NCBI GenBank assembly: GCA_011390635.1
Contig: JAABSA010000005.1
Coordinates: 62,001 to 126,000, forward strand
Source: Desulfotignum sp.
Lineage (GTDB): Bacteria; Desulfobacterota; Desulfobacteria; Desulfobacterales; Desulfobacteraceae
DNA: 64,000 nucleotides
Direction of reading: 5' to 3'
This document shows positions 17,136-25,864 of the stretch, piece by piece. Under the pieces are notes generated by a model. It made no database searches and had not been told where the DNA came from. It worked only from the letters and a program-made list of their open reading frames with translations. The number at the start of each line of letters is the position of its first letter. The stretch's first letter is position 1. Position numbers and translations under genes: made by a program.

Positions 17136-17915
17136 TCAGGATACGGCTTTCTTATCCATGGCTGCCTGGACAAATGACAACGTGGCTTTGACATCCTTGT
17201 TCAACAGGGACCTGCACATTCTGTCCTGCCAGTTTTGCGCTGCCAGGGCCTGCTGTATTTTCCGGGCCGTATCAGTTTTAAGACTCTGTTTGAGCTGGAT
17301 AAACGGATGATTGGGGGTATCAAACCACTGGGTGATGATCTGCTTTGCCCGAAAAATCAGCTGGTCTTCCGCCACCAGTTCATCCACCAGCTCCTGTTCC
17401 AGGGCCTGGTTCACATCCTTCATCTCCCCGAAATACATGACATCCCGAAACCGTTTGTCAGAATCCAGCCCGAACCGCATGATGGCGGCCTGGGCGATGG
17501 AAAGTCCCAGCCCGATTTTTATCTCGCTCATCCCCAGTTTTATTTTGGGATGGTTTTTCACCAGCCGGTAATCCGAAGCCATGGCCAGAATAAGCCCCAT
17601 GGCGGCACAATGACCGTTTATGGCACAGATCACCGGTTTTTTGCAGATAAAATAATCCAGCAGCACCTGTTCTTCGGTGGTAAAAAAAGAGATTACCGCT
17701 TCTTTGTCTGCAAAGTCCACAAACATGGGCAGGCTGAAACCACTGGAAAAAAAACGGCCTTCACCGGTAAGAATCAGTCCTTTTATGCCGGGATCCCGGT
17801 TGACATCTGAGACAATATCTGCAAGCTGTCCCAGCGTCTGGTGGGTGACGGCATTGGTTTTTCCATCTGACAGGCAGGCAATAACAATCTGGTCTTCCAT
17901 CTGTTGTTTCAGCAT
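17136..17915 (-). CDS. enoyl-CoA hydratase/isomerase (crotonase) family protein
   Basis: 259 residues from the ATG at 17915, which has AAAGGGA 8 bp upstream; the longer frame from 17945 lacks such a site. The crotonase core is visible: IKGLILTGEGRFFSSGFSLP, and the oxyanion-hole segment AINGHCAAMGLILAMASDYR. In classic hydratases two Glu residues catalyse water addition. Here the second region reads SEIKIGLGLS, so an isomerase or other crotonase chemistry is possible. It is divergent from the alcohol dehydrogenase-AOR operon and may process CoA esters made from its products. Confidence 0.85.
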   Translation of the reverse strand: MLKQQMEDQIVIACLSDGKTNAVTHQTLGQLADIVSDVNRDPGIKGLILTGEGRFFSSGFSLPMFVDFADKEAVISFFTTEEQVLLDYFICKKPVICAINGHCAAMGLILAMASDYRLVKNHPKIKLGMSEIKIGLGLSIAQAAIMRFGLDSDKRFRDVMYFGEMKDVNQALEQELVDELVAEDQLIFRAKQIITQWFDTPNHPFIQLKQSLKTDTARKIQQALAAQNWQDRMCRSLLNKDVKATLSFVQAAMDKKAVS

Positions 17916-17993
17916 ATCATTTTTCCCTTTCCGTTTTTTGAACATTGTTTTATCCTATAATTCTTATGGAAACAAGGGATAAGAGGAATACCC

Positions 17994-18524
17994 ATGATGG
18001 ATTTTTTGGAAATAACGCCTGGCAGACAGACCTTGAAAAGATGGTACCTGGCAGTGATGTTCCGGTTTTTCGGCCGGGCCATCCAGGCGGCAGCCCGTGT
18101 GGACCAGCCGGTTACATCCGAATTTGCCGCCATGCCCGAAAACTACACCTTCTGTCTGGGGGCTTTTCCCGGAGGCCCCTATATGGTGGTGGGAAAAGAT
18201 GAAAACGGCCGGGTCAGATACATGGGATCATCCATTGCACACCGCACCATCCATCTGCACCTGACCTTTAAAAGCCCTGCCCTCTTGTTTCTGGTATTTA
18301 CTTTCCGGGAAAGCACACCAATTGCCAACGCCCGAAACAGGCTGTATGTGCGCGGGGATGTTGCCCAGGCATGCGCTGTGATGCGGGTCATGGACATGAT
18401 CCAGGTATTTTTACTGCCAAAATTTCTGGCAAAACGGGCTGTCAAACGTTATCCTGACTGGTCTGTAAAGCGGCGCACCCTTGTCCGGGCACAGGTATAT
18501 ATCCGGACCATTGCCGGATTGTAA
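17994..18524 (+). CDS. hypothetical protein, first gene of the ADH-AOR operon
   Basis: 176 residues, preceded by AAGAGGAA. It is basic and hydrophobic, with a strongly apolar central stretch (SPALLFLVFTFRE) flanked by charged residues. The fold may resemble small sterol/lipid-carrier (SCP2-like) domains (FKSPALLFLVFTFRESTP, LYVRGDVAQACAVMRVMDMI), but I cannot confirm this. It has no signal peptide. It is separated by 9 bp from the degenerate alcohol dehydrogenase gene and lies in one operon with it. Confidence 0.65.
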   Translation: MMDFLEITPGRQTLKRWYLAVMFRFFGRAIQAAARVDQPVTSEFAAMPENYTFCLGAFPGGPYMVVGKDENGRVRYMGSSIAHRTIHLHLTFKSPALLFLVFTFRESTPIANARNRLYVRGDVAQACAVMRVMDMIQVFLLPKFLAKRAVKRYPDWSVKRRTLVRAQVYIRTIAGL

Positions 18525-18533
18525 GGAGATGCC

Positions 18534-19664
18534 ATGAATTCTGCGTTTCAGTTTTTGTGCCGGACCAAAACCGCCTTTGGATCCCATGCCCTGTTTCACC
18601 TGTCCTTTGATCTGTCCTGCATGAATGCACACAAGCCATTTGTCATCACCGACCAGGCAGCCTGTGATGCAGGACTGGATCTGCAGCTGGCCCGTGCTTT
18701 CCAGGATGCACATGTGCCACTGGGGATCGCTGTCCTTGAAGATACCAGTGAGATGGAAAGCCTGTACCGCCTGTTTGTGGACAAAGGATATGACAGCATT
18801 ATCGTGTTGGGAACCGGGATGGTGGTTCAGACAGCCAAAGCTCTCAACCTGGCACTCTGCACAGGCCCGGAGACGCTCAGATCCTCTGCCGGACCCCGGC
18901 AGATAAACGCTTCCTTACTGCCCCTGGCGGTGATTCCCACCCACCCCGGGAGCGGACAGGAGACCACCGGTGAAACCACATTTTTGCACCATGTCTTTGC
19001 ATCCCCCTTTTTAATGCCCGATCTTTTGATCATCACTGCAGATACCATGCTTGGCACCCCTTGTGACGTTGTAATGGATTCCGGACTTACCAGCCTGGCC
19101 TTGTGCTGCGAAGCCTTTGTTTTTTCTGACAACCCGTTTGTCAGATCCTTTGCAGGCCCGGGGATCTGCATGGTCATGGAGAATCTGATTTTTCTGGTGC
19201 AGAACCCCGGTAAAGAGGAACTGTTGTGCCAGAAAGCCGGTAAAGACCGGCGGCAGCCCCTTGCACAACTGGCCCATGCCGCTGCCCTGTCCGGGTTCAT
19301 CCGATCCAATGTACCGGATCTGAAAACTCTGCAGGCCGGCCTGCACGCAGGGGAACCGGGCATTGCCCCGGAGGCCGGCCTGTCCCGGGGCCTGTGCATG
19401 GTGCTGGCACTTTTAGATATGTTTGAAAACAGCAAAGACACCTCTGCCTGGCTGGGAAAACTGCTGCTGCCCCTTACTGATGCACAGCATTATGCAACTG
19501 TTTGTGGAACCGGTCAGGCGGATGCGGCAATACAGACCATCCGGGATCTGCTCCAGAAACTGTCTCGAATCCTTTCGAAAGATTTTGGGACCCTGGAACA
19601 GGCAGGCCTGACAAACGGACAGGTATTGAAAATATCAGAACCACCATTTTTACGGCAATCATAA
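18534..19664 (+). CDS. degenerate iron-containing alcohol dehydrogenase paralogue, probable pseudoenzyme
   Basis: 376 residues with the outline of the type III (iron) alcohol dehydrogenase fold and a good AAGGAG site. The catalytic signatures are changed relative to the next gene. The NAD motif GGGSVMDTAKG reads GTGMVVQTAKA here. The metal-ligand segment MDALSHAVEA aligns with a stretch ending LTSLALCCEA, so the Asp and His ligands are lost. No equivalent of the His-rich metal segment (MVHMLGHSVG ... CHVAHG) is seen. The frame is intact and within the operon, so it is probably expressed. A structural or regulatory partner of the active dehydrogenase is the most economical guess. Confidence 0.75.
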   Translation: MNSAFQFLCRTKTAFGSHALFHLSFDLSCMNAHKPFVITDQAACDAGLDLQLARAFQDAHVPLGIAVLEDTSEMESLYRLFVDKGYDSIIVLGTGMVVQTAKALNLALCTGPETLRSSAGPRQINASLLPLAVIPTHPGSGQETTGETTFLHHVFASPFLMPDLLIITADTMLGTPCDVVMDSGLTSLALCCEAFVFSDNPFVRSFAGPGICMVMENLIFLVQNPGKEELLCQKAGKDRRQPLAQLAHAAALSGFIRSNVPDLKTLQAGLHAGEPGIAPEAGLSRGLCMVLALLDMFENSKDTSAWLGKLLLPLTDAQHYATVCGTGQADAAIQTIRDLLQKLSRILSKDFGTLEQAGLTNGQVLKISEPPFLRQS

Positions 19665-19673
19665 GGAGTCTCC

Positions 19674-20921
19674 ATGGGAATACCCGACTATTATGAATTT
19701 GGCTGCAACACCACCATTGTGGCCGGTCATGATGCCCTGGAACAGATATCCGGCCTTCTGGTATCCATGGAAGCCAAAAACCCCATGGTTATTACAGACC
19801 ATGGCGTGCGCCGGGCAAAACTTGTGGATATCCTGCTCCAGGCCCTGGACGGCCGGATAACCGTCAGAACCATCCAGGATGATGTGCCCCCGGACTCAGA
19901 TATAAAAACCGTCCAGACCCTTGCGGCAAAATACACAAAAAATCGTTGTAATGCCATCATCGCCCTGGGGGGCGGATCTGTCATGGATACAGCCAAAGGG
20001 GTCAATATCCTGGCATCACATGGTTCAGACAACCTGCTTGCTTTTGCCGGTGCCGGGGCATTACACCATACACTCAACCCCCTGGTGGCGGTTCCCACCA
20101 CTGCCGGCACCGGGTCGGAAGTGACCCGGGTCGCGGTTATTTCCGACCCGGATAATGACCGCAAATTATTGTTCACATCCGGGTTTCTCATGCCGGATGC
20201 AGCCATTATTGATGCAAGGATGACCCTGACCCTGCCTTCCGCCATCACGGCAGCAACTGCCATGGATGCCCTGTCCCATGCGGTTGAAGCCTGCCTGTGC
20301 CTGGGAAGAAATCCGTTGAGTACTGCCCATGCCCATGAAGCCATTGCACTGATCTCGCACCATCTTCTGCCGGTGATCCGGAACCCGGGCCATAAACCGG
20401 GCCGCCTGGCCCTGGCTGCAGCCGCCACCCTTGCAGGCATGGCGTTTTCCAATTCCATGGTGGGCATGGTCCATATGCTGGGTCATTCAGTGGGGTCTGT
20501 CTGTCATGTGGCCCACGGGACCTGCATGGCTATTCTTCTGCCCTATGGCATGGCATATAATTTTCACAGAACCAACTCCCAGCTGGCTGATCTGCTGCTG
20601 CCCATGGCCGGTGCAGATCTGTTTGCCAGAACCAGCCCCGCAGACCGGGCCCAAAAAGCCGTTGACTGGGTACACCAGATGAACCGCAGGCTGCATCAAG
20701 CCACCGCAGGTGCGCATACTGTCTGCCTCAGGGAGATAAAAGGCCCGGACGGCAGTACCCTGGTTCCCGGGCACCTGCTGCCAAAGATTGCACACACTGC
20801 CCTGGGGGACGGCAGTATTTTTTACAACCCGGAAGACCTGGATTATGACGATTGCCTCATGGTGCTGGAAGCTGCCCATGGGGGCACTCCCCTGGACCGG
20901 TCCCGGGTGAAAAAAGGATAA
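19674..20921 (+). CDS. iron-containing alcohol dehydrogenase
   Basis: 415 residues, with AAGGAG before the ATG. It has the NAD-binding motif ALGGGSVMDTAKG, the PTTAGTGSEVT motif, and metal ligands in MDALSHAVEA (Asp, His) and in MVHMLGHSVGSVCHVAHG (two His). This is an intact type III dehydrogenase that oxidises an alcohol to an aldehyde with NAD(P). It lies 9 bp after its degenerate paralogue and about 80 bp before the AOR gene, so the aldehyde could pass directly to AOR. The substrate alcohol is not evident. Confidence 0.9.
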   Translation: MGIPDYYEFGCNTTIVAGHDALEQISGLLVSMEAKNPMVITDHGVRRAKLVDILLQALDGRITVRTIQDDVPPDSDIKTVQTLAAKYTKNRCNAIIALGGGSVMDTAKGVNILASHGSDNLLAFAGAGALHHTLNPLVAVPTTAGTGSEVTRVAVISDPDNDRKLLFTSGFLMPDAAIIDARMTLTLPSAITAATAMDALSHAVEACLCLGRNPLSTAHAHEAIALISHHLLPVIRNPGHKPGRLALAAAATLAGMAFSNSMVGMVHMLGHSVGSVCHVAHGTCMAILLPYGMAYNFHRTNSQLADLLLPMAGADLFARTSPADRAQKAVDWVHQMNRRLHQATAGAHTVCLREIKGPDGSTLVPGHLLPKIAHTALGDGSIFYNPEDLDYDDCLMVLEAAHGGTPLDRSRVKKG

Positions 20922-21001
20922 CAGCCCCATTTTTATACAAGAATTATTGACACTACCTGCATCCGACTGTGGTGAAAACACTTTATTTGCGGAGATACCT
21001 T

Positions 21002-22966
21002 ATGAACACACCCCGACGTAACAGCGGTTTTATGGGGAAAATAATGGTTGTGGACCTGTCTGCACAGACCATTGACATCGAACCGGTTTCTCCCAGGGTA
21101 TACCGCCTGTTACTATCCGGCATGGGCCTGGCCGCCCATGTGCTGTATCACAGGATACCTGCATATGCCGATCCTTTGGGACCTGACAATATGCTGGGAT
21201 TTGTGTCCGGCCTGCTCACCGGCACAGGCTCCCTGTTCACCGGGCGGTGGATGGTCACAGGCCTCTCCCCGTTAACCGGTGGATGGGGGGAGGCCAACTG
21301 CGGCGGGCATTTTTCTCCTGCCATCAAGCGCTGCGGTGTGGACGGCATTTTTTTTACCGGTATCAGCTCCAAACCGGTATACCTGTATGTAGACGACACC
21401 ACAGCCCAATTGAAAGATGCCACTGACATCTGGGGGTTGGATACCGTGGAAACCGAAACCTTTCTTTGCAGCCGGACACCGGGCGCAAAAACAGCCTGTA
21501 TCGGACCGGCCGGAGAACGCTTGTCCCTGATGGCAGGGGTATCCACGGACAAGGGCCGCATGGCTGCCCGGTCAGGCCTTGGTGCGGTCATGGGATCCAA
21601 ACGCTTGAAAGCCCTGGTTCTGGCAGGCAACAAGCGGATAGGTGTCCACAACAAAGAAGCCATGAAACGCATTTCCCGGATCTGCAACAAATGGGTGCAG
21701 TTCCAGCCGCCTTTTCTGCCGGGTTTTCTTACAGCACCGGTGGGGGCACTTTTGCGAATCATGCCGTGGGTATTCACACAGGACGGCCTTTTGTATAAAA
21801 TGCTGCTCAGAAAATGGGGCACGGTTTCCATGAACCAGATATCAGTGGAAATGGGAGATTCTCCGATTCAAAACTGGAAAGGCAGCAACCGCAACTGGAG
21901 ATTTTTTAAAAGCCTGTCCGCCAACCCGGATGTGTTCACCAAAAAAGAAACCCGCAAATTTCACTGCTACTCATGCCCCCTGGGATGCGGGGGCATCTGC
22001 CAAACCAAAGGGAAATATGCACAGACCCACAAACCGGAATATGAAACCGTGCTTTCCTTTGGCGGGTTTGTATTGAACCGGGATGTGAACACCATCTTTG
22101 AGGTCAATGAAACCCTGAACCGGGCCGGCATGGACAGTATTTCCGCGGGTCATGCCGTGGCCTTTGCCATGGAATGCTTTGAAAAAAAAATCATCACAGT
22201 ACAGGATACTGGAGGCATGGCCCTGGAATGGGGCAGCCCCGATGCACTCACATGGCTGGTGGAGCAGATGATCTACCGGCAGGGCATCGGCCATATCCTT
22301 GCGGACGGGGTGGCCCGGGCCGCCAGGCACCTGGGCAGGGGAAGTGACGCTTTTGCATTCCATGCCGGGAACCAGGAACTGGCCATGCATGACGGGCGCA
22401 ATGATCCGGGGTTTGCACTGCACTACAGTGTGGAACCCGCACCGGGCAGGCACACCAATGGAGCCTGGCTCTATTATGAGATGTACCAGCTGTGGAAAAA
22501 AGTGAGCACAGCACCCCGAATGCCCCTGGTTTATTCCAAAGCCCGCAAATATGCAACCGGGCCTGACAAGGCTGCCATGGGCAGTGCCAACTCCAGGTTT
22601 TTGAATGTCATGAACGGGGCAGGGATGTGCCAGTTCGGTGCATTTATGGGAGCCAACCGGATCAGAATATTTGACTGGCTCAATGCCGCCACAGGCTGGC
22701 ACATGACACCGGATGAATACATGGAAGCAGGCACGCGGATCCAGACCTTGAAACAGGCTTTCAACCGCAAGCACGGCATCCAGCCAAAAAGTTTTATTGT
22801 CAAAGGCAGACCCGTAGGAGATCCGCCCATGACCCACGGGGCAAACAAGGACCGCAGTGTGGATATCGACACCCTGGCAGCAGATTACTGGGAGGCATTC
22901 GGCTGGGACAGAAACACCGGACACCCATCTGAACAGCAGATTGAAGCAGTCATCAGCATTTCATAA
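21002..22966 (+). CDS. tungsten-containing aldehyde:ferredoxin oxidoreductase
   Basis: 654 residues from the ATG at 21002, which has GGAG upstream; the track-length frame starts 11 codons earlier. The N-terminal AOR domain begins GFMGKIMVVDLSAQ. The [4Fe-4S] cysteines are in CYSCPLGCGGIC, with a late cysteine in NGAGMCQFG. AOR enzymes carry tungsten bis-pterin and oxidise aldehydes to carboxylates with ferredoxin as acceptor. It is directly followed by a ferredoxin gene, the probable electron partner. With the upstream alcohol dehydrogenase the route would be alcohol to aldehyde to acid. Confidence 0.93.
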   Translation: MNTPRRNSGFMGKIMVVDLSAQTIDIEPVSPRVYRLLLSGMGLAAHVLYHRIPAYADPLGPDNMLGFVSGLLTGTGSLFTGRWMVTGLSPLTGGWGEANCGGHFSPAIKRCGVDGIFFTGISSKPVYLYVDDTTAQLKDATDIWGLDTVETETFLCSRTPGAKTACIGPAGERLSLMAGVSTDKGRMAARSGLGAVMGSKRLKALVLAGNKRIGVHNKEAMKRISRICNKWVQFQPPFLPGFLTAPVGALLRIMPWVFTQDGLLYKMLLRKWGTVSMNQISVEMGDSPIQNWKGSNRNWRFFKSLSANPDVFTKKETRKFHCYSCPLGCGGICQTKGKYAQTHKPEYETVLSFGGFVLNRDVNTIFEVNETLNRAGMDSISAGHAVAFAMECFEKKIITVQDTGGMALEWGSPDALTWLVEQMIYRQGIGHILADGVARAARHLGRGSDAFAFHAGNQELAMHDGRNDPGFALHYSVEPAPGRHTNGAWLYYEMYQLWKKVSTAPRMPLVYSKARKYATGPDKAAMGSANSRFLNVMNGAGMCQFGAFMGANRIRIFDWLNAATGWHMTPDEYMEAGTRIQTLKQAFNRKHGIQPKSFIVKGRPVGDPPMTHGANKDRSVDIDTLAADYWEAFGWDRNTGHPSEQQIEAVISIS

Positions 22967-22982
22967 TCCAGGAGAAATTTTT

Positions 22983-23402
22983 ATGTCTTTTTTCATTACC
23001 ACAGACTGCACCGGATGCACCGCCTGCCGGGTCATCTGCCCCACCCATGCCATCGTTGGCAAAAAAAAACACCGGCATCGTATTATAGATTCAGCCTGTA
23101 TCAACTGCGGGACCTGCGGGCGGGTCTGCCCTGCCAAAGCTGTGGCAAATCCCTTTGGCAGAATTGTTGCAAAGATCCCCAGAAAAGAATGGGTCCGTCC
23201 CCTGTTTGATCTGGAGCTGTGCATGGCCTGCCATATCTGTATAGATGCCTGTCCGGTCAATGCCCTGGATGCGGTCCTGCAAAAGATACAAGACCTGCAT
23301 CCCTATCCTGTGCTGGCCCGGGAAAAAGACTGCATGGCCTGCGGATTCTGTGCTGCAGAATGCCCGGTGGATGCCGTGACCCTGGAAAAAAGGCAGGGAT
23401 GA
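22983..23402 (+). CDS. ferredoxin-like protein with four 4Fe-4S cysteine clusters
   Basis: 139 residues from the ATG at 22983 (GGAG 9 bp upstream). Four CxxCxxCxxxCP groups are visible: CTGCTACRVICP, CINCGTCGRVCP, CMACHICIDACP and CMACGFCAAECP. This makes it a polyferredoxin of up to four [4Fe-4S] clusters, soluble, and probably the electron acceptor of the AOR encoded 16 bp upstream. Such small multi-cluster proteins next to AOR genes are known electron shuttles, so the pairing is an inference from position and motif. Confidence 0.92.
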   Translation: MSFFITTDCTGCTACRVICPTHAIVGKKKHRHRIIDSACINCGTCGRVCPAKAVANPFGRIVAKIPRKEWVRPLFDLELCMACHICIDACPVNALDAVLQKIQDLHPYPVLAREKDCMACGFCAAECPVDAVTLEKRQG

Positions 23403-23478
23403 TCGGCCAGGACCGCCGGAACAAACGGTGCCGACAACCCAAAAAAACGTCAGCTGTTGCCATGGATGTATCCGCGCT

Positions 23479-24144
23479 TCAGTGAATTTTCAGATCCGCC
23501 TTTATGGCATCCAGCCCGATGCGTTCAACCATCCTGCCCATGCGTTCCCGCTTTGAATTTTTCCGGTAATAGTCCACAACCGCTGCAACCATTTCCAGGG
23601 CATCATTCTTGGACAGATCTTCCATCAGCACATCGGCAAGCCTGGGGTTTGCAGAGCCGTTACCGCCGATCAGAAGGGTCCAGCCATTGGCAGTCCCGTA
23701 TAGGGAAATGTCCTTGATGCAGTTTTCAGCGCACTGGATCTTGCAGCCGCTGACAGCCATTTTCATTTTACTGGGCAGCACCATCCCGTGATACATCTCA
23801 TCCAGCTTCATTCCCATTTCAATGCTGTCCTGCTTGCCCAGGCGGCAGAACGTGGTCCCGGGACAGACCTTGACACTTCTGACACATAGGCCGACGGCAT
23901 GGCCGGGATCCATTCCCAGATCCTTCCAGACATCATCCACCTGCTCTTCTGTAATGCCCACAAGAGCGATCCTGGCCGCACTGGTGATTTTCAGGGCCTG
24001 CACGTCATATTTTTCAGCGACCCCGGCAAGGGTTCTTAATTGATCAGGGGTGACAATACCACAGGGGATATGGGGTGCAATGGCATAAGTTGCATTCTCT
24101 TTGCCTTTCTGGCGGATAACGCCTTTTTCACCATCTTTCAACAT
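23479..24144 (-). CDS. short siroheme nitrite/sulfite reductase (low-spin assimilatory type)
   Basis: 221 residues from the ATG at 24144, which has AGGAGG 10 bp upstream. A ferredoxin-like half domain is followed by the [4Fe-4S]/siroheme cysteines as VCPGTTFCRLG and SGCKIQCAE. The small size and motif spacing match the monomeric low-spin sulfite reductases of sulfate reducers rather than DsrAB. It is expected to reduce sulfite or nitrite by six electrons. No donor gene is adjacent. It follows the atypical NtrC-like gene on the same strand with a 190-bp gap, so it may have its own promoter. Confidence 0.88.
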   Translation of the reverse strand: MLKDGEKGVIRQKGKENATYAIAPHIPCGIVTPDQLRTLAGVAEKYDVQALKITSAARIALVGITEEQVDDVWKDLGMDPGHAVGLCVRSVKVCPGTTFCRLGKQDSIEMGMKLDEMYHGMVLPSKMKMAVSGCKIQCAENCIKDISLYGTANGWTLLIGGNGSANPRLADVLMEDLSKNDALEMVAAVVDYYRKNSKRERMGRMVERIGLDAIKADLKIH

Positions 24145-24332
24145 ATAATTCAAGCCTCCTTTTTGCTTTCCTCTCTCATCGTTGGTGTCTGCGTGCCAAA
24201 AATATTCACCGTGTATGGTGTTTTATGATGCAAAATGCTTTGTGTCAAGGAAATCAGTAAATTACCAAGTGCAGTCAAATGCATAAGGATACACAAAAAT
24301 ATCCGGCATTTTTTCTGATGACAATAGTGATC

Positions 24333-25709
24333 TTACCCGTTTGATTTTTTTTGAGAAATGATCCGCAGCTTGCGCCACAGGGCGGCACGGCTGATCCCCA
24401 GAATTTCAGCAGCCTTTGTTTTGTTGTTCTGCGTCACCTCAAGGGCGGTGAGAATATGATTTTGCTCCAGTTCATGCAGTGTGAGAAATGACTTGTCCGT
24501 GCCCACATGACCTGTTGATATCTGGTTTCTAACGGGCTGTTTTTCTGCCATCTGTTTCAGGCGCCTGGGAAGGTGTTGCGGCCCCAGAACATCCCTGTCC
24601 GACAAGATCACGGCGCTTTCAATGATGTGCCGCAGTTCCCTGATATTTCCGGGAAACGTGTATGCCTCAAAAATGGCATACACGTCATCGGAAATGGTGG
24701 TGATCTGTTTTTGAAAGGCCCGGTTGAACTGATCCAGAAAATACCGGCACAACATGGGAATATCTTCTGTGCGGTCCCGCAGGGCAGGCATTTCAAGTTC
24801 AATGGCCCCGATGCGCTGGTACAATTCTCTGCTGAAACTACCCTGGGTGACTTTTGTTTCAAGATCTTTCTGGGTTGACACGATAAACCGGACATCCATA
24901 TCGGCCGTTTTGTGATCCAGTATCTGCAGCATATTCTGCTGGGTGGCAAGGGGCATGTTTTCCATATGATCCAGCAGGATGGTACCACTGAATATCAGTT
25001 TATTTTTTGTGTATTGTTCCGGCTGCGGGGTGACAGATGCCACCAGTTCCGTAAAGCAGAAATCCCTGCTGAAACATCCGCAGTCAAAAGCCAAAAACCG
25101 CTGGTTTTTGCGGTGGCCCAGCCAATGGATGGTCCTGGCAGCAAGTTCCTTGCCGGTGCCGGTTTCTCCGTTAATAATAACAGGACAATCCAGCGCGGAA
25201 AACCGGTGCACATTTTTTCTCAGACGCTGCATACCCGGACTTTCTCCGATAATCCGGGGTAACCCGGTGTCTTCGTCTGCAAGATCATGCCGGTCCCGTG
25301 CCACACTGACGCCAGATGATGGCGGATTGATGACAAATACGTTGCCGTCACTGCCTGCTGTTTTGATCACATCCCACAGACCTGCCATGGCATCTTTTTC
25401 AAAATACATGGCCCCCAGCGCTTCTGTCGCCTGTTTTGTTTTTTCACTGCCATAGCCTGTGAGCAGTACGGTTCTCAGATCCGGGGCAATCTCCTTTAGC
25501 TTTGTGATGGTCACCAGGCCGTCCATATCCGGCATTTTCAAATCCACAATGGCCAGGTCGATCCGGGTCTTTTTGGCGATATCAAGGGCTTTGATACCCG
25601 AAGATGCTTTTATGGCTTCAAAACCCAGCAAGGATATCCGCTGGGCCATGGAATTGAGCAGCCGTTCTTCATCATCCACAAGCAGAATATATTTTTTGTT
25701 GGCACTCAT
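24333..25709 (-). CDS. atypical NtrC-like response regulator lacking the GAFTGA loop
   Basis: 458 residues: a receiver with Asp56 (IVDLKMPDMDG), a AAA+ domain with Walker A GETGTGKE, and a Fis-type helix-turn-helix (KTKAAEILGISRAALWRKL). The segment that normally carries GAFTGA is replaced by ELVASVTPQPEQYTKNK. The Walker B reads GTILLDHMENM, with His in place of the usual Glu. The canonical AATNRDL becomes VSTQKDL. It therefore probably cannot remodel sigma-54 holoenzyme and may act as a plain DNA-binding regulator. Its receiver resembles that of the UspA-receiver protein upstream (shared AL-x-YFEK-x-MG segment). Confidence 0.88.
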   Translation of the reverse strand: MSANKKYILLVDDEERLLNSMAQRISLLGFEAIKASSGIKALDIAKKTRIDLAIVDLKMPDMDGLVTITKLKEIAPDLRTVLLTGYGSEKTKQATEALGAMYFEKDAMAGLWDVIKTAGSDGNVFVINPPSSGVSVARDRHDLADEDTGLPRIIGESPGMQRLRKNVHRFSALDCPVIINGETGTGKELAARTIHWLGHRKNQRFLAFDCGCFSRDFCFTELVASVTPQPEQYTKNKLIFSGTILLDHMENMPLATQQNMLQILDHKTADMDVRFIVSTQKDLETKVTQGSFSRELYQRIGAIELEMPALRDRTEDIPMLCRYFLDQFNRAFQKQITTISDDVYAIFEAYTFPGNIRELRHIIESAVILSDRDVLGPQHLPRRLKQMAEKQPVRNQISTGHVGTDKSFLTLHELEQNHILTALEVTQNNKTKAAEILGISRAALWRKLRIISQKKSNG

Positions 25710-25748
25710 CTTTTTTTACCTGGGGTCTTTCATGACAATGACATTCTC

Positions 25749-25815
25749 CGGGTTACGGCACTTCAGGCCACGCCCGCCTACCCCAGCCGGGGAAGTTGAC
25801 AGGCTGCCCGTGACC
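25749..25815 (-). ncRNA. candidate structured RNA between the permease and the regulator
   Basis: A GC-rich stretch in an otherwise AT-richer gap. Stem 1: CGGG 25749-25752 with CCCG 25773-25776, enclosing a GGC/GCC hairpin. Stem 2: GCCT 25776-25779 with AGGC 25801-25804, enclosing CCCC/GGGG at 25781-25792. It lies about 40-105 bp before the regulator start. It could be a leader element, an attenuator or an intergenic processing site. No known riboswitch class is recognised. Confidence 0.3.
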
Positions 25816-25864
25816 TTATGTTTTTATCATATCCGGCCTATACATCAAAATGAAAAATCCGATA

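Noticed and set aside
21971-22924. Leftward ORF of 317 codons opposite AOR
   Set aside because: Shadow of a well-recognised AOR gene.
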